A DNA stretch of 64,000 nt, from contig CAWUSW010000009.1 in the NCBI GenBank assembly GCA_963925675.1, positions 1 to 64,000 of the forward strand, in the 5' to 3' direction. The stretch comes from Eutrophocola sp963925675. Its GTDB lineage: Bacteria > Pseudomonadota > Gammaproteobacteria > Pseudomonadales > Pseudohongiellaceae. Below, one piece after another: positions 36,246-44,124 of this stretch. Position numbers and translations under genes: made by a program. The notes under the pieces were generated by a model. The model was not told the DNA's origin, searched no databases, and was given only the letters and a program-made list of their open reading frames with translations. Numbering within the stretch: position 1 is the first letter of the stretch; each line of letters opens with the position of its first letter.

Positions 36246-37592
36246 TTAGTGTGATTTTACCTTGCGCTTGTCTGAATTTGAATGTCGACGCCCGCTTCCT
36301 GAATTTTTTGATGAAGCAAGAATATGTTCGCGCTGATTTTTATCAGCTTCCTGGAAGTCAGTCCACCACTTACCCAGTCCATTAAGATTTTCACCGGCTT
36401 GTTCACGGAGCAAAACAAAATCATAGGCGGCACGAAAACGTTTATGGGTAATAGTAGCGTTTGCGCGACTGAGCCTGGGTAGTCTGAGTTGAAACTCCCA
36501 GATCTCACGCATTGGAATGCTGAATCGTTTCGGAATGGAGATTCGACTGATCTGTTCAGTGATGACATCTTGTGCGGCCTGATGCATTGCCACCATCGGG
36601 GGCATTTTTCGATTCAAATTAATGAAGTACAACCTTTGTAATGCCGGCCACAAAATTGCCGCCAGCAGGAATGCCGGTGTCACGCTTTTCAAGTTCCTGA
36701 TACGTTGGTCTGTACTGGTAAAGGCCTGGCGTAATAGTTTTTCGGCAGTGTCGTTCTCTTCAAGTTCTGTTGCGGATGCCGGAAACAAATATTTAAAGAC
36801 ATTGTATTTGTGCAGTAAATCAAAGGTCACCAGAGATGAGCCAGCAAAAAACAGCTTCAGGATTTCATCAAACAAACGGGCGGATGGAATGGATTCAAGT
36901 AACTCTGCCAGTGGCTGAATGGGCGCTGCTGTTTTTGCCTCAATGGAAAAGCCAAGTTTGGCAGACAAGCGAATCGCACGCAGAATACGCACGGGGTCTT
37001 CCCTGTAGCGTTGTTCGGGATCGCCTATCATGCGCAGTTGTCTTGCTTGCAGATCAGCCATACCATTTACATAGTCATGGACGACAAACTTTCTTACTGT
37101 GTAGTACAAGGCATTGATAGTGAAATCACGTCTCACTACATCCTCTTCCAGGGTGCCGTATACATTGTCCCTGAGAATCATGCCGCTATTGGAGTGGGCC
37201 GATTCGATATGTTTAACACTACGAGCCAGGGTTTCCCCCTGAATTTCGACACTGTCAGTGTTAGCTGCACGGAAGGTTGATACTTCAATAATTTCCCGAC
37301 CCATGGTCACATGGACAATTCTGAAGCGCCTGCCGATTATGCGGGCACGCCGAAATTCGGCTTTGACCTGTTCCGGGGTCGCATCGGTAGCAACGTCAAA
37401 ATCCTTAGGCAGTTTGTCCAGCAGTAGATCCCGTACTGCTCCGCCCACAATATATGCCTGATAACCTGCATCATTGAGGGTATAGAGTACTTTCAGGCAG
37501 CCTTGGCTAATATTCTTGCGAGAAATGCAATGTTCGTCCCGAGTAATTATCGTTGGACTATTGACGGGTGCAGTTGATGACGGATTGCTCAA
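36246..37592 (-). CDS. pcnB: Poly(A) polymerase I
   Basis: Adds poly(A) tails to RNA 3' ends, marking them for decay. 448 residues. IVGGAVRDLLLDKLPKDFDVATDA carries the nucleotidyltransferase Gly-Gly and Asp-x-Asp; RRDFTINALYY and DPVRILRAIRLSAKLGF are further class II signatures. A basic Ser/Arg/Lys tail ends it (RRHSNSDKRKVKSH), usual for PcnB. Confidence 0.95.
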   Translation of the reverse strand: MSNPSSTAPVNSPTIITRDEHCISRKNISQGCLKVLYTLNDAGYQAYIVGGAVRDLLLDKLPKDFDVATDATPEQVKAEFRRARIIGRRFRIVHVTMGREIIEVSTFRAANTDSVEIQGETLARSVKHIESAHSNSGMILRDNVYGTLEEDVVRRDFTINALYYTVRKFVVHDYVNGMADLQARQLRMIGDPEQRYREDPVRILRAIRLSAKLGFSIEAKTAAPIQPLAELLESIPSARLFDEILKLFFAGSSLVTFDLLHKYNVFKYLFPASATELEENDTAEKLLRQAFTSTDQRIRNLKSVTPAFLLAAILWPALQRLYFINLNRKMPPMVAMHQAAQDVITEQISRISIPKRFSIPMREIWEFQLRLPRLSRANATITHKRFRAAYDFVLLREQAGENLNGLGKWWTDFQEADKNQREHILASSKNSGSGRRHSNSDKRKVKSH

Positions 37593-37681
37593 ATTGAATT
37601 CAGATCAGCTTTAGTTATTGTGGTCCCATTTTACACAGATGCCGGGTGCCGGGTAACCACAAAATTTATATACTTGGAAAA

Positions 37682-37818
37682 GTTACAAGTTACAAGTTAC
37701 AAGTTACAAGGTACAAGGTACAAGGGGATGGTGATGTAGGTCGGAAAATGCCTGCAAGGCCGTCATCCGACAAGGCGCCTGAAAGGCGCCCACTTGAGAC
37801 TTGAGACTTGTAACTGAA
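37682..37818. repeat. Heptamer arrays in both orientations around a REP-like palindrome
   Basis: 37682-37723: six 7-bp units, GTTACAA four times then GGTACAA twice. A GTAGGTCGGA...CATCCGACA palindrome is at 37736-37771, then GGCGCCTGAAAGGCGCC (37774-37790). 37793-37816 is a reverse-orientation heptamer run (CTTGAGA twice, CTTGTAA). This is the same architecture as at 6845-7010. The spacer 37593-37823 holds no gene. Confidence 0.8.
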
Positions 37819-37823
37819 ATCTT

Positions 37824-39245
37824 TCAGGCAGTATTTTTCTTGCGGGGAATATTGAATCTTTGGCGGCGTTCCCAAAGGCACTTCCGGCTGATGCCCAGTT
37901 TTTTTGCTAATTCGGTTTCATTCAGTTGGTTCTGGTGTTCCAGAACAAAACGCTGGAAATAATCCTTGAGGGAGAGCTCTTCCGACGGTGTGTCGTCATT
38001 GCCCTTAGTTTCACTGTCTTTTGCAGGATTCAGATCAGGAGAATTCGCTGGTGCCGGCGGGTCTATTTTTACCAGCTCTATATCCAGCCCTAAAAGATCC
38101 ATGGGAATTGTTTCATGTTCAGCCATGATGACCGCTCGTTCGATGGCGTTTTCAAGTTCCCTGACATTCCCCGGCCAGGGATAGGTGGTGATCACCTGAA
38201 TCGCATTTGCGCTGAATATCTTTTGTGGAACGTTCAGACGCTCGCAACACAAGCTTAATTTCTTGTCAGCCAGTTCGATAATATCCACTCCGCGTTCCCT
38301 GAGCGGCGGGATTTGCAGTGGCATTACGTTAATACGGTAGAACAAATCTTCCCTAAAAAGACCTTCATCCACGAATTGCTTGAGATCCTTGCAGGTGGCG
38401 GCAACCAGGCGAATATCCACTTTTTGTGATTGTACAGAACCTACTTTGCGAATTTCCTGATCTTGTATAACGCTCAAAAGCCTGGCCTGTGCCTCCAGAG
38501 GCAGTTCGCCAATTTCATCCAGAAAAAGCGTCCCGTTGTTGGCAGCTTCCACCAGTCCTTGTCGTGCTATTGTGGCTCCGGGGAAGGCGTCTTTTTCATG
38601 GCCAAACAATTCAGATTCGATCAGGTTTTTTGGAATCGCTGCGCAGTTTATTGAAATCAGACTGGCATCCTTGCGTGTACTGCCTTCGTGAATAGCCTGG
38701 GCAACAAGTTCCTTGCCAGTTCCTGATTCTCCCTGGATGAGCACGGGAGAATTGGTTTCAGCAATTTTTCGTATTCGACGAAACATCTCTGCCATGGCAG
38801 GGCACTTTCCAGACATTCCTGCTACTGGTTTTTCACTAGGCCTGGGGTTTAGGCAAGCCCTTTTTTTATCTTTAATATTTTCGCTAAGTACACGATTGAT
38901 GGATGCAAATATTTCATCTTGATCAAAGGGTAGGGAAATATAATCAACGGTACCTATATTTATTGAATCAGCAGGTGAACGATTCATTGAATCAGTTGCT
39001 GAACGCTGACTGGTATAAGTAGTCAACACCAGAACCGGAGTGGGGGTCATGCGTATCAGGTCGGTGCCGGGTTTACCCGGTAGACGCAGGTCGGTGATAA
39101 TTACATCGAGTGCATCAATGTCCAGATTCTCGATGGCTTGCTCAACGGAATTTGCTTTACTGACTTTAAAATCATTTCTCTCGAGCAGACGGCACAATCC
39201 TTCACGGACTGTCTTGTCATCTTCGATTATCAATATGTGATGCAT
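37824..39245 (-). CDS. NtrC-type response regulator with degenerate receiver and GAFTGA motifs
   Basis: 473 residues: receiver (1-120), AAA+ sigma-54 interaction domain (about 145-375), Fis-type helix-turn-helix at the end (ETELAKKLGISRKCLWERRQ). In the receiver, the acidic pair D9-D10 and phospho-acceptor D52 (ITDLRLPG) are kept, but the conserved Lys of the KPF motif is Leu105 (SLPFD). Walker A GESGTGKE (172-179) and Walker B GTLFLDEIGELP are intact. The sigma-54 contact loop, normally GAFTGA, reads DAFPGA (219-224). No histidine kinase is adjacent. It may act without sigma-54. Confidence 0.88.
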   Translation of the reverse strand: MHHILIIEDDKTVREGLCRLLERNDFKVSKANSVEQAIENLDIDALDVIITDLRLPGKPGTDLIRMTPTPVLVLTTYTSQRSATDSMNRSPADSINIGTVDYISLPFDQDEIFASINRVLSENIKDKKRACLNPRPSEKPVAGMSGKCPAMAEMFRRIRKIAETNSPVLIQGESGTGKELVAQAIHEGSTRKDASLISINCAAIPKNLIESELFGHEKDAFPGATIARQGLVEAANNGTLFLDEIGELPLEAQARLLSVIQDQEIRKVGSVQSQKVDIRLVAATCKDLKQFVDEGLFREDLFYRINVMPLQIPPLRERGVDIIELADKKLSLCCERLNVPQKIFSANAIQVITTYPWPGNVRELENAIERAVIMAEHETIPMDLLGLDIELVKIDPPAPANSPDLNPAKDSETKGNDDTPSEELSLKDYFQRFVLEHQNQLNETELAKKLGISRKCLWERRQRFNIPRKKNTA

Positions 39246-39570
39246 AATGAAAATAGCCGATTAAAAGTTTCTGATTGAGCGTTCCTGAAGAGCCTAAATT
39301 TCATCCCTTTCTAACATGATAGCAGGCTTAAGTAACACATAGCTATGTTTCTTTTCTTCTCATTATTTATTGATTTGATGTTTTTTTCCAGGCTTATCTC
39401 TTCTCTAAAGACTTCATAAATGCTTGAAAATATGAAGTTTTGTCCAGTTTTTAAAAGCGTCGGGAGAAGTTTGCTGAAAAACCGAACTTTTGGAAAATTC
39501 AGGTCCAGGTTTTTGCATAAAATGCTACAAATAGTGACAAGTCTATTTGTTTGGGATTTAAGTGCCTTAA
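39246..39570. other. Upstream region of the NtrC-type regulator; no gene
   Basis: AT-rich spacer of 325 bp between the regulator start and the end of gluQ. It should hold the regulator's promoter. I saw no -24/-12 sigma-54 sequence and no convincing repeat. Confidence 0.4.
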
Positions 39571-40527
39571 CTAGAGAGGAGCTTTAAATTCTTGAATTTC
39601 TTGCCTGTCGGTCAGCCTGGCAGGGTTCCAGTGTGCAATCCCCCATTTCAAAATATCGTCATTGTTCCCGGAAATAAGCGCAGGATCAGGGTCCTGTTGC
39701 AGGTAGCGCAAAGCCTCGATTAAAAGCGCCACTGAATCATCTGGATCTATGGGCTTGGCTTTATGCTGTTTGCTTAATTTTTGCCCTTGCTGGTTTACGA
39801 TTACTGGAATATGGGCATAGCAGGGTTGTTGAAAACCAAGCTTTTGCTGCAGGTAAATTTGACGTGCCGTGGAATTCATAAGGTCGATACCGCGCACAAT
39901 ATGGCTGACCTTCTGAAAGGCATCATCCACTACAACAGCAAGTTGATAAGCGAAAAGTCCATCCTTGCGCTTGATGACAAAATCGCCAATATCACACTGC
40001 AGGTGTTGCGATTGAAAAGCCTGTATCTGGTCAGTAAAACTGATCACTTCATCAGTGACTCGACACCGAAGAGCTTTGCCTGCTTCCTCAGGAAGATGAC
40101 GTAGGCGACAAGTCCCGGGATACACTCCTCCAGACTCCTGAATTTGCTGACGGGTGCAGTCACAGGCAAAAATCAGGTCTTGCCGGGAGAGTGTTTCAAG
40201 GGCTTCCAGATAGGCATCTTCACGCTGGCTTTGATAAAGCACACGATCATCCCAGTGCAGTCCGGTTTTATCGAGAGCATCAAGAATCTGATCAGCAGCT
40301 TCCTTACTTTCCCGGGGTGGATCAAGATCTTCCATGCGCACCAGCCACTTGCCATGTTGACTACGTGCGTCTAGATAGGAGGCCAGAGCAGCAATCAGGG
40401 AGCCCATATGTAATGGCCCGCTAGGTGATGGCGCGAAGCGACCTATGTAGCTGGAAGGTAAGTTAGAAGGGGATTGGTGACGGCTATTATGATTATTATC
40501 TGCGGGATGATCTGTGGAATCGGGCAT
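39571..40527 (-). CDS. gluQ: Glutamyl-Q tRNA(Asp) synthetase
   Basis: Attaches glutamate to the queuosine base of tRNA(Asp). 318 residues, a truncated glutamyl-tRNA synthetase without the anticodon domain. YIGRFAPSPSGPLHMGSLIA is the HIGH region, CDCTRQQI followed by YPGTCRLR is the zinc site, and GQKLSKQHKA the KMSKS-like loop. The N-terminal 27 residues are a polar, His/Asn-rich extension; a shorter start is possible. Next to dksA as in E. coli. Confidence 0.94.
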   Translation of the reverse strand: MPDSTDHPADNNHNSRHQSPSNLPSSYIGRFAPSPSGPLHMGSLIAALASYLDARSQHGKWLVRMEDLDPPRESKEAADQILDALDKTGLHWDDRVLYQSQREDAYLEALETLSRQDLIFACDCTRQQIQESGGVYPGTCRLRHLPEEAGKALRCRVTDEVISFTDQIQAFQSQHLQCDIGDFVIKRKDGLFAYQLAVVVDDAFQKVSHIVRGIDLMNSTARQIYLQQKLGFQQPCYAHIPVIVNQQGQKLSKQHKAKPIDPDDSVALLIEALRYLQQDPDPALISGNNDDILKWGIAHWNPARLTDRQEIQEFKAPL

Positions 40528-40604
40528 CTGGTCATTCCTGATTCAGGACATTGCATGAGGCTGTGCTGCAAAGGGAGTTGTGAAAGAGGTGTTGAAGTTT
40601 GCCT

Positions 40605-40648
40605 GGGCACGCTACAGCGTGCCCACTTGTTTCTTGTCTCTTGCCTCT
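40605..40648. repeat. Perfect 8-bp hairpin plus CTTG heptamers
   Basis: GGGCACGC-TACA-GCGTGCCC (40605-40624) is directly followed by CTTGTTT, CTTGTCT, CTTGCCT in 7-bp register. It may end dksA transcription, and it is another case of a palindrome next to CTTGNNN units. Confidence 0.7.
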
Positions 40649-40665
40649 GGCTCCTCTGAGAGAAA

Positions 40666-41232
40666 TCAGGCGCCCAGTTGTTTTTCTTTTATCTCGTCCA
40701 GAGTTTTACAGTCAATGCATTTATTTGCAGTGGGTCGTGCTTCAAGACGACGGATACCGATTTCTACGCCGCAGGAATCGCACCAGCCGTAATCATCTTT
40801 AACAATCAGCTCGATAGTGCTGTCAATTTTCTTGATCAGCCTGCGTTCTCTGTCTCGGGTACGCAATTCAATACTGAATTCTTCTTCCAGAGTAGCGCGG
40901 TCAGCTGGATCTGGTGGATTTGCCGCTTCGTCCTGCATATGATGTACAGTACGATCAACTTCTTCCATCAGGTTATTGCGCCAGGAAAGCAGAATATTTT
41001 TGAAATGCTCTCTCTGCTCTTCATTCATATACTCCTCACCACGTTTCATTTTATAAGGAGTAAATTCTTTGCCTTGCTCATGTCCAGTAGACGATGAGGC
41101 AGGAGCAGCCTTGGCAGCTGATTTTGCTTTAGGCGCAGCTTTCGCTTTAGGCGCAGCTTTCGCTTTAGGTGCAGCTTGCACTTTAGGGGAAGTTTTGGCC
41201 TTAACGCTGGCAGTTGATTTTTTTGTTGGCAT
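40666..41232 (-). CDS. dksA: RNA polymerase-binding factor DksA with an Ala/Lys/Pro repeat extension
   Basis: DksA binds the secondary channel of RNA polymerase and works with ppGpp. 188 residues from ATG 41232. The coiled-coil tip and core are seen (DEAANPPDPADRATLEEEFSIELR), then the zinc finger WCDSCGVEIG...CIDCK. Ahead of the core (MNEEQREHFKNIL) is an unusual extension of about 70 residues with several AAPKAK hexapeptides, encoded by 18-bp DNA repeats. E. coli DksA (151 residues) lacks it. Confidence 0.95.
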   Translation of the reverse strand: MPTKKSTASVKAKTSPKVQAAPKAKAAPKAKAAPKAKSAAKAAPASSSTGHEQGKEFTPYKMKRGEEYMNEEQREHFKNILLSWRNNLMEEVDRTVHHMQDEAANPPDPADRATLEEEFSIELRTRDRERRLIKKIDSTIELIVKDDYGWCDSCGVEIGIRRLEARPTANKCIDCKTLDEIKEKQLGA

Positions 41233-41413
41233 TCCAGATCTCAAAAATTAATCTAAAAATAGAAAGTTATTGGTAAAGTTGCTTAAATTCAGAACTCGCT
41301 GTTTTCGAGGCACGCTACGCTACCAGATTATTAATTCCAGTTCCATAAAAAAAGCATGATTTTAGATGCGGCCAGAGTTAAGCACCCGATTGGGTCAACG
41401 AGCGGTAATTATT

Positions 41414-42139
41414 GTGAAATTCATTCCCCCTTTTCAAACTGCAAAACTGATTAAGCGCTATAAGCGTTTTCTGGCCGATGTGGAATTACCTGATGGTTCC
41501 TGCATGACAATTCACTGTCCCAATACAGGCTCAATGCTCAATTGTAATACTCCCGGTAGCCGTGTCTGGTTTTCCACGGCTGAAAATAAGAAGCGGAAAT
41601 ACCCACATACCTTTGAAATGATTGAGCTTGCAGGAAAAAAACTGGCTGGTATCAACACTGCTAGGGCTAACCATCTCGTGCGTGAAGCCATTGAGCACAA
41701 TCTGGTGGAATCTTTGACGGGATATCAGTCATTGCGTCGTGAGGTTAAATACGGCCATGAGAATAGCCGTATTGATTTTTTGCTACAGGATAATCCTGCT
41801 GATCCAGGCAGGGATTGTTATGTTGAGGTAAAAAACGTCACCCTTCATATGGGCAAGGGCTGTGGCCTGTTTCCCGATTCAGTTTCAGCTCGTGGCACTA
41901 AACATTTGCGTGAATTAATGCATATTGCAGAGCAGGGGGGCAGGGCAGTGCTGTTTTTTTGCGTGCAGCACACCGGGATTGAGCAAGTGGAGCCTGCTAC
42001 TGAAATTGATCCTGAGTACAGCAGTACCTTGTGCGAGGCTGCTAATGCGGGGGTTGAAATCATGGCCTGGCGGGCAAAAATGAACGCCAGGGAAATTACT
42101 TTGGTGAAGGAAGTGCCGGTAGTTCTGCCTCATCAATGA
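41414..42139 (+). CDS. sfsA: SfsA family protein
   Basis: 241 residues from GTG 41414 (VKFIPPFQTAKLIKRYKRFLADV), matching the family start; ATG 41366 is possible but adds non-conserved residues. Seen: HCPNTGSM, KRKYPHTFEMI, RIDFLL, CYVEVKNVTL and FPDSVSARGTKHL, the last group being a nuclease-like core. Named for sugar fermentation stimulation in E. coli; probably a nucleic-acid-binding protein. Divergent from dksA. Its end overlaps the Rieske gene by 44 bp. Confidence 0.93.
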   Translation: MKFIPPFQTAKLIKRYKRFLADVELPDGSCMTIHCPNTGSMLNCNTPGSRVWFSTAENKKRKYPHTFEMIELAGKKLAGINTARANHLVREAIEHNLVESLTGYQSLRREVKYGHENSRIDFLLQDNPADPGRDCYVEVKNVTLHMGKGCGLFPDSVSARGTKHLRELMHIAEQGGRAVLFFCVQHTGIEQVEPATEIDPEYSSTLCEAANAGVEIMAWRAKMNAREITLVKEVPVVLPHQ

Positions 42140-42446
42140 GTATTTGTCCGTTTTCTAACTGGAAGTCGATGGCCCAGAGTGAATCGCCAAGGCAAGGGCC
42201 CTGAATGCATTCTCCACTTTCCGGCTCAAAAAATGCACCATGGTTGGCGCATTTGATATACAGGCCCTGTGCATCCATGAACGCATGGGCTTCCCATTCC
42301 AGTGGCAGGCCCTGATGGGGGCAGCGATTCAGATAAAGAAAAATATTCTGCCTTTTCTTTACTGCAAATAGTTTCCCCTGGGGAAGGTCAAAACCACGCG
42401 CGCCTGCCTCTGGAATATCATCTATATGGCAAAGGGTGATAGTCAT
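42096..42446 (-). CDS. Rieske [2Fe-2S] ferredoxin-like protein
   Basis: 116 residues. The cluster motifs are CPHQGLPL (C-x-H) and CANHGAFF (C-x2-H), giving two Cys and two His ligands. There is no signal peptide, so it is cytoplasmic. It resembles Rieske components of dioxygenases and nitrite reductase small subunits. The gene follows the PLP sulfhydrylase-like gene by 6 bp on the same strand, but a shared role is not evident. Confidence 0.9.
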   Translation of the reverse strand: MTITLCHIDDIPEAGARGFDLPQGKLFAVKKRQNIFLYLNRCPHQGLPLEWEAHAFMDAQGLYIKCANHGAFFEPESGECIQGPCLGDSLWAIDFQLENGQILIDEAELPALPSPK

Positions 42447-42452
42447 CCGGGC

Positions 42453-43685
42453 TTATTGGGAAAGTGCCTGCTCAAAATCTGCAAGCAGATCGTCGGTATC
42501 TTCGATCCCCACTGACAGACGTACCATGGAATCAGCAACGCCCATGGAGGCTCGGCGTTCCGGTCCCATTTCCCAATAAATGGTATGAGCAACAGGAATA
42601 GCCAGAGTGCGGTTATCCCCCAGATTGCTGGAACAAATCACCAGCTCAAGAGCATTCAGGAAATCAAAACAGTCTATGGAATCGTCCAGTTCAATACTCA
42701 GGATGGCCCCGAAATTATTGAACAGGGTTCGCGCCCGTTCATGCTGGGGGTGTTCAGCAAGGCCGGGATAAAATACTTTTCGTACTTTCGGGTGATCGTT
42801 ACAAAACTGTGCGATAGCCTGGGCATTTGCACAGGCTTTATTCATACGTAAGCTTAATGTGTCGCTGCCTACTGAGATATGATGGGCTGCTTCAGGAGCA
42901 AGGGCGGCACCAAAGTCGCGCAGACCTTTTTTACGAATCTGGGTAATGCCCCACTGTGCCGGATCAGCACTCTTGTAGTTATCATAGATATTCTCAAAGC
43001 GACTCCAGTCGAAAATTCCGGTGTCGGTGACACTGCCACCCAGTGCATTACCATGACCGCCGATATATTTGGTCAGCGAGTTGATGACCAGACTGGCCTG
43101 TACTGTGCATGGTAAAAACAACCAGGGTGAGGTCATGGTATTATCAACAAAATATATCAGATCCTTGTTGCTGCAAAGTGTGCCAATAGCCTCTAAATCG
43201 GCTACCTGTGTAACCGGGTTGGCGATAGTCTCCACAAACACCAGTTTGGTGTTGTCCTGAATTGCAGCGGAAACATTTTGTACATCGGTGGCATCCACGA
43301 AGCTCACTTCTATACCCAGTTCCTTGAAGGTATTAAACAGGGAGTTGGTATTACCAAACAGGTAAGCGCTGGACACGATGTGATCACCCTGACGCAGCAG
43401 GGAGAGCAAAGTAGAGCCAATGGCCGCCATGCCTGTGGCGAAAATGACGCTGGCAAGGCCCTGTTCAAGCTTGGTAATTTTTTGCGCCAAGGCTTCAATT
43501 GTAGGATTGTTTTGGCGTCCGTAAGCATAACCTTTCCGCTTATTCTGGAAGACTTCTGCCAATTCGCGGGCATCTTCATAGGCAAAGGCAACGGACGTAT
43601 GTATTGGCTTATGCAATACTCCGTGTTCCGGTTTGCCTTCCCTGTCTGAATGCAGCGCTGTGCTGGTGAAATTTTTCTTTTTCAT
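42453..43685 (-). CDS. Cys/Met metabolism PLP-dependent enzyme (cystathionine gamma-synthase / sulfhydrylase family)
   Basis: 410 residues. YAYGRQNNPTIEALAQKI and ATGMAAIGSTLLSLLRQGDHIV bind PLP phosphate; SLTKYIGGHGNALGGSV holds the PLP lysine. RLSVGIEDTDDLLADFEQAL is the family C-terminus. Members interconvert homoserine esters, cystathionine and methionine. The exact reaction (gamma-synthase, sulfhydrylase or gamma-lyase) cannot be fixed from the motifs. The 54-bp upstream gap is too short for a SAM riboswitch. Confidence 0.88.
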   Translation of the reverse strand: MKKKNFTSTALHSDREGKPEHGVLHKPIHTSVAFAYEDARELAEVFQNKRKGYAYGRQNNPTIEALAQKITKLEQGLASVIFATGMAAIGSTLLSLLRQGDHIVSSAYLFGNTNSLFNTFKELGIEVSFVDATDVQNVSAAIQDNTKLVFVETIANPVTQVADLEAIGTLCSNKDLIYFVDNTMTSPWLFLPCTVQASLVINSLTKYIGGHGNALGGSVTDTGIFDWSRFENIYDNYKSADPAQWGITQIRKKGLRDFGAALAPEAAHHISVGSDTLSLRMNKACANAQAIAQFCNDHPKVRKVFYPGLAEHPQHERARTLFNNFGAILSIELDDSIDCFDFLNALELVICSSNLGDNRTLAIPVAHTIYWEMGPERRASMGVADSMVRLSVGIEDTDDLLADFEQALSQ

Positions 43686-43739
43686 AATAGTCTGTATATG
43701 CAGGTTTAAACTGGGTTGTACAAATAATTACCCTGAATT

Positions 43740-44108
43740 TCAGGACTGCGGATGATACTCCTGCTGGCTTTGACAAGCAAAGCAGCACGGGGCTTCTGGC
43801 TGTACTGTCAGCCGTCCCGGAGCAATGACTTCCCCGCATTCAGCGCAGAAGCCATAGTCCCCGGCATCCATTTTCGCCAGCGCGACTTTGACTAGTTGCA
43901 GACGACTTGTAATATTGCGTAGCGTAGATTGCGCCATTTTTTGTTGCTGCATGGCATCCATGCGTGAGAGCCTGCCGACTTTGGATTGATCAAGAACGAC
44001 GGTATCTGTTGCTGCTTGTCCACTCTCGATCTGAGCACTCAGGTCCCTGTGCAAATCAGAAAGTATTGTATTAAATTCGCTGATCTGTTTTTTGCTCAAT
44101 GTGATCAT
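43740..44108 (-). CDS. DksA/TraR-type zinc-finger protein
   Basis: 122 residues from ATG 44108 (MITLSKKQISEFNTIL); a start at 44162 would overlap the upstream gene. A coiled-coil N-terminal half is followed by a C4 zinc finger, CAECGEV...CCFACQ. It is shorter than DksA and lacks its DPADRA tip, reading VGRLSRMDAMQQQKMAQ instead, so activity on RNA polymerase may differ. It follows the large unknown gene by 16 bp. Confidence 0.88.
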   Translation of the reverse strand: MITLSKKQISEFNTILSDLHRDLSAQIESGQAATDTVVLDQSKVGRLSRMDAMQQQKMAQSTLRNITSRLQLVKVALAKMDAGDYGFCAECGEVIAPGRLTVQPEAPCCFACQSQQEYHPQS

Positions 44109-44124
44109 TTTCCAATCTTGTAAA

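Noticed and set aside
43686..43739. Riboswitch upstream of the Cys/Met PLP enzyme
   Set aside because: The 54-bp gap is too short for a SAM riboswitch and shows no matching core.
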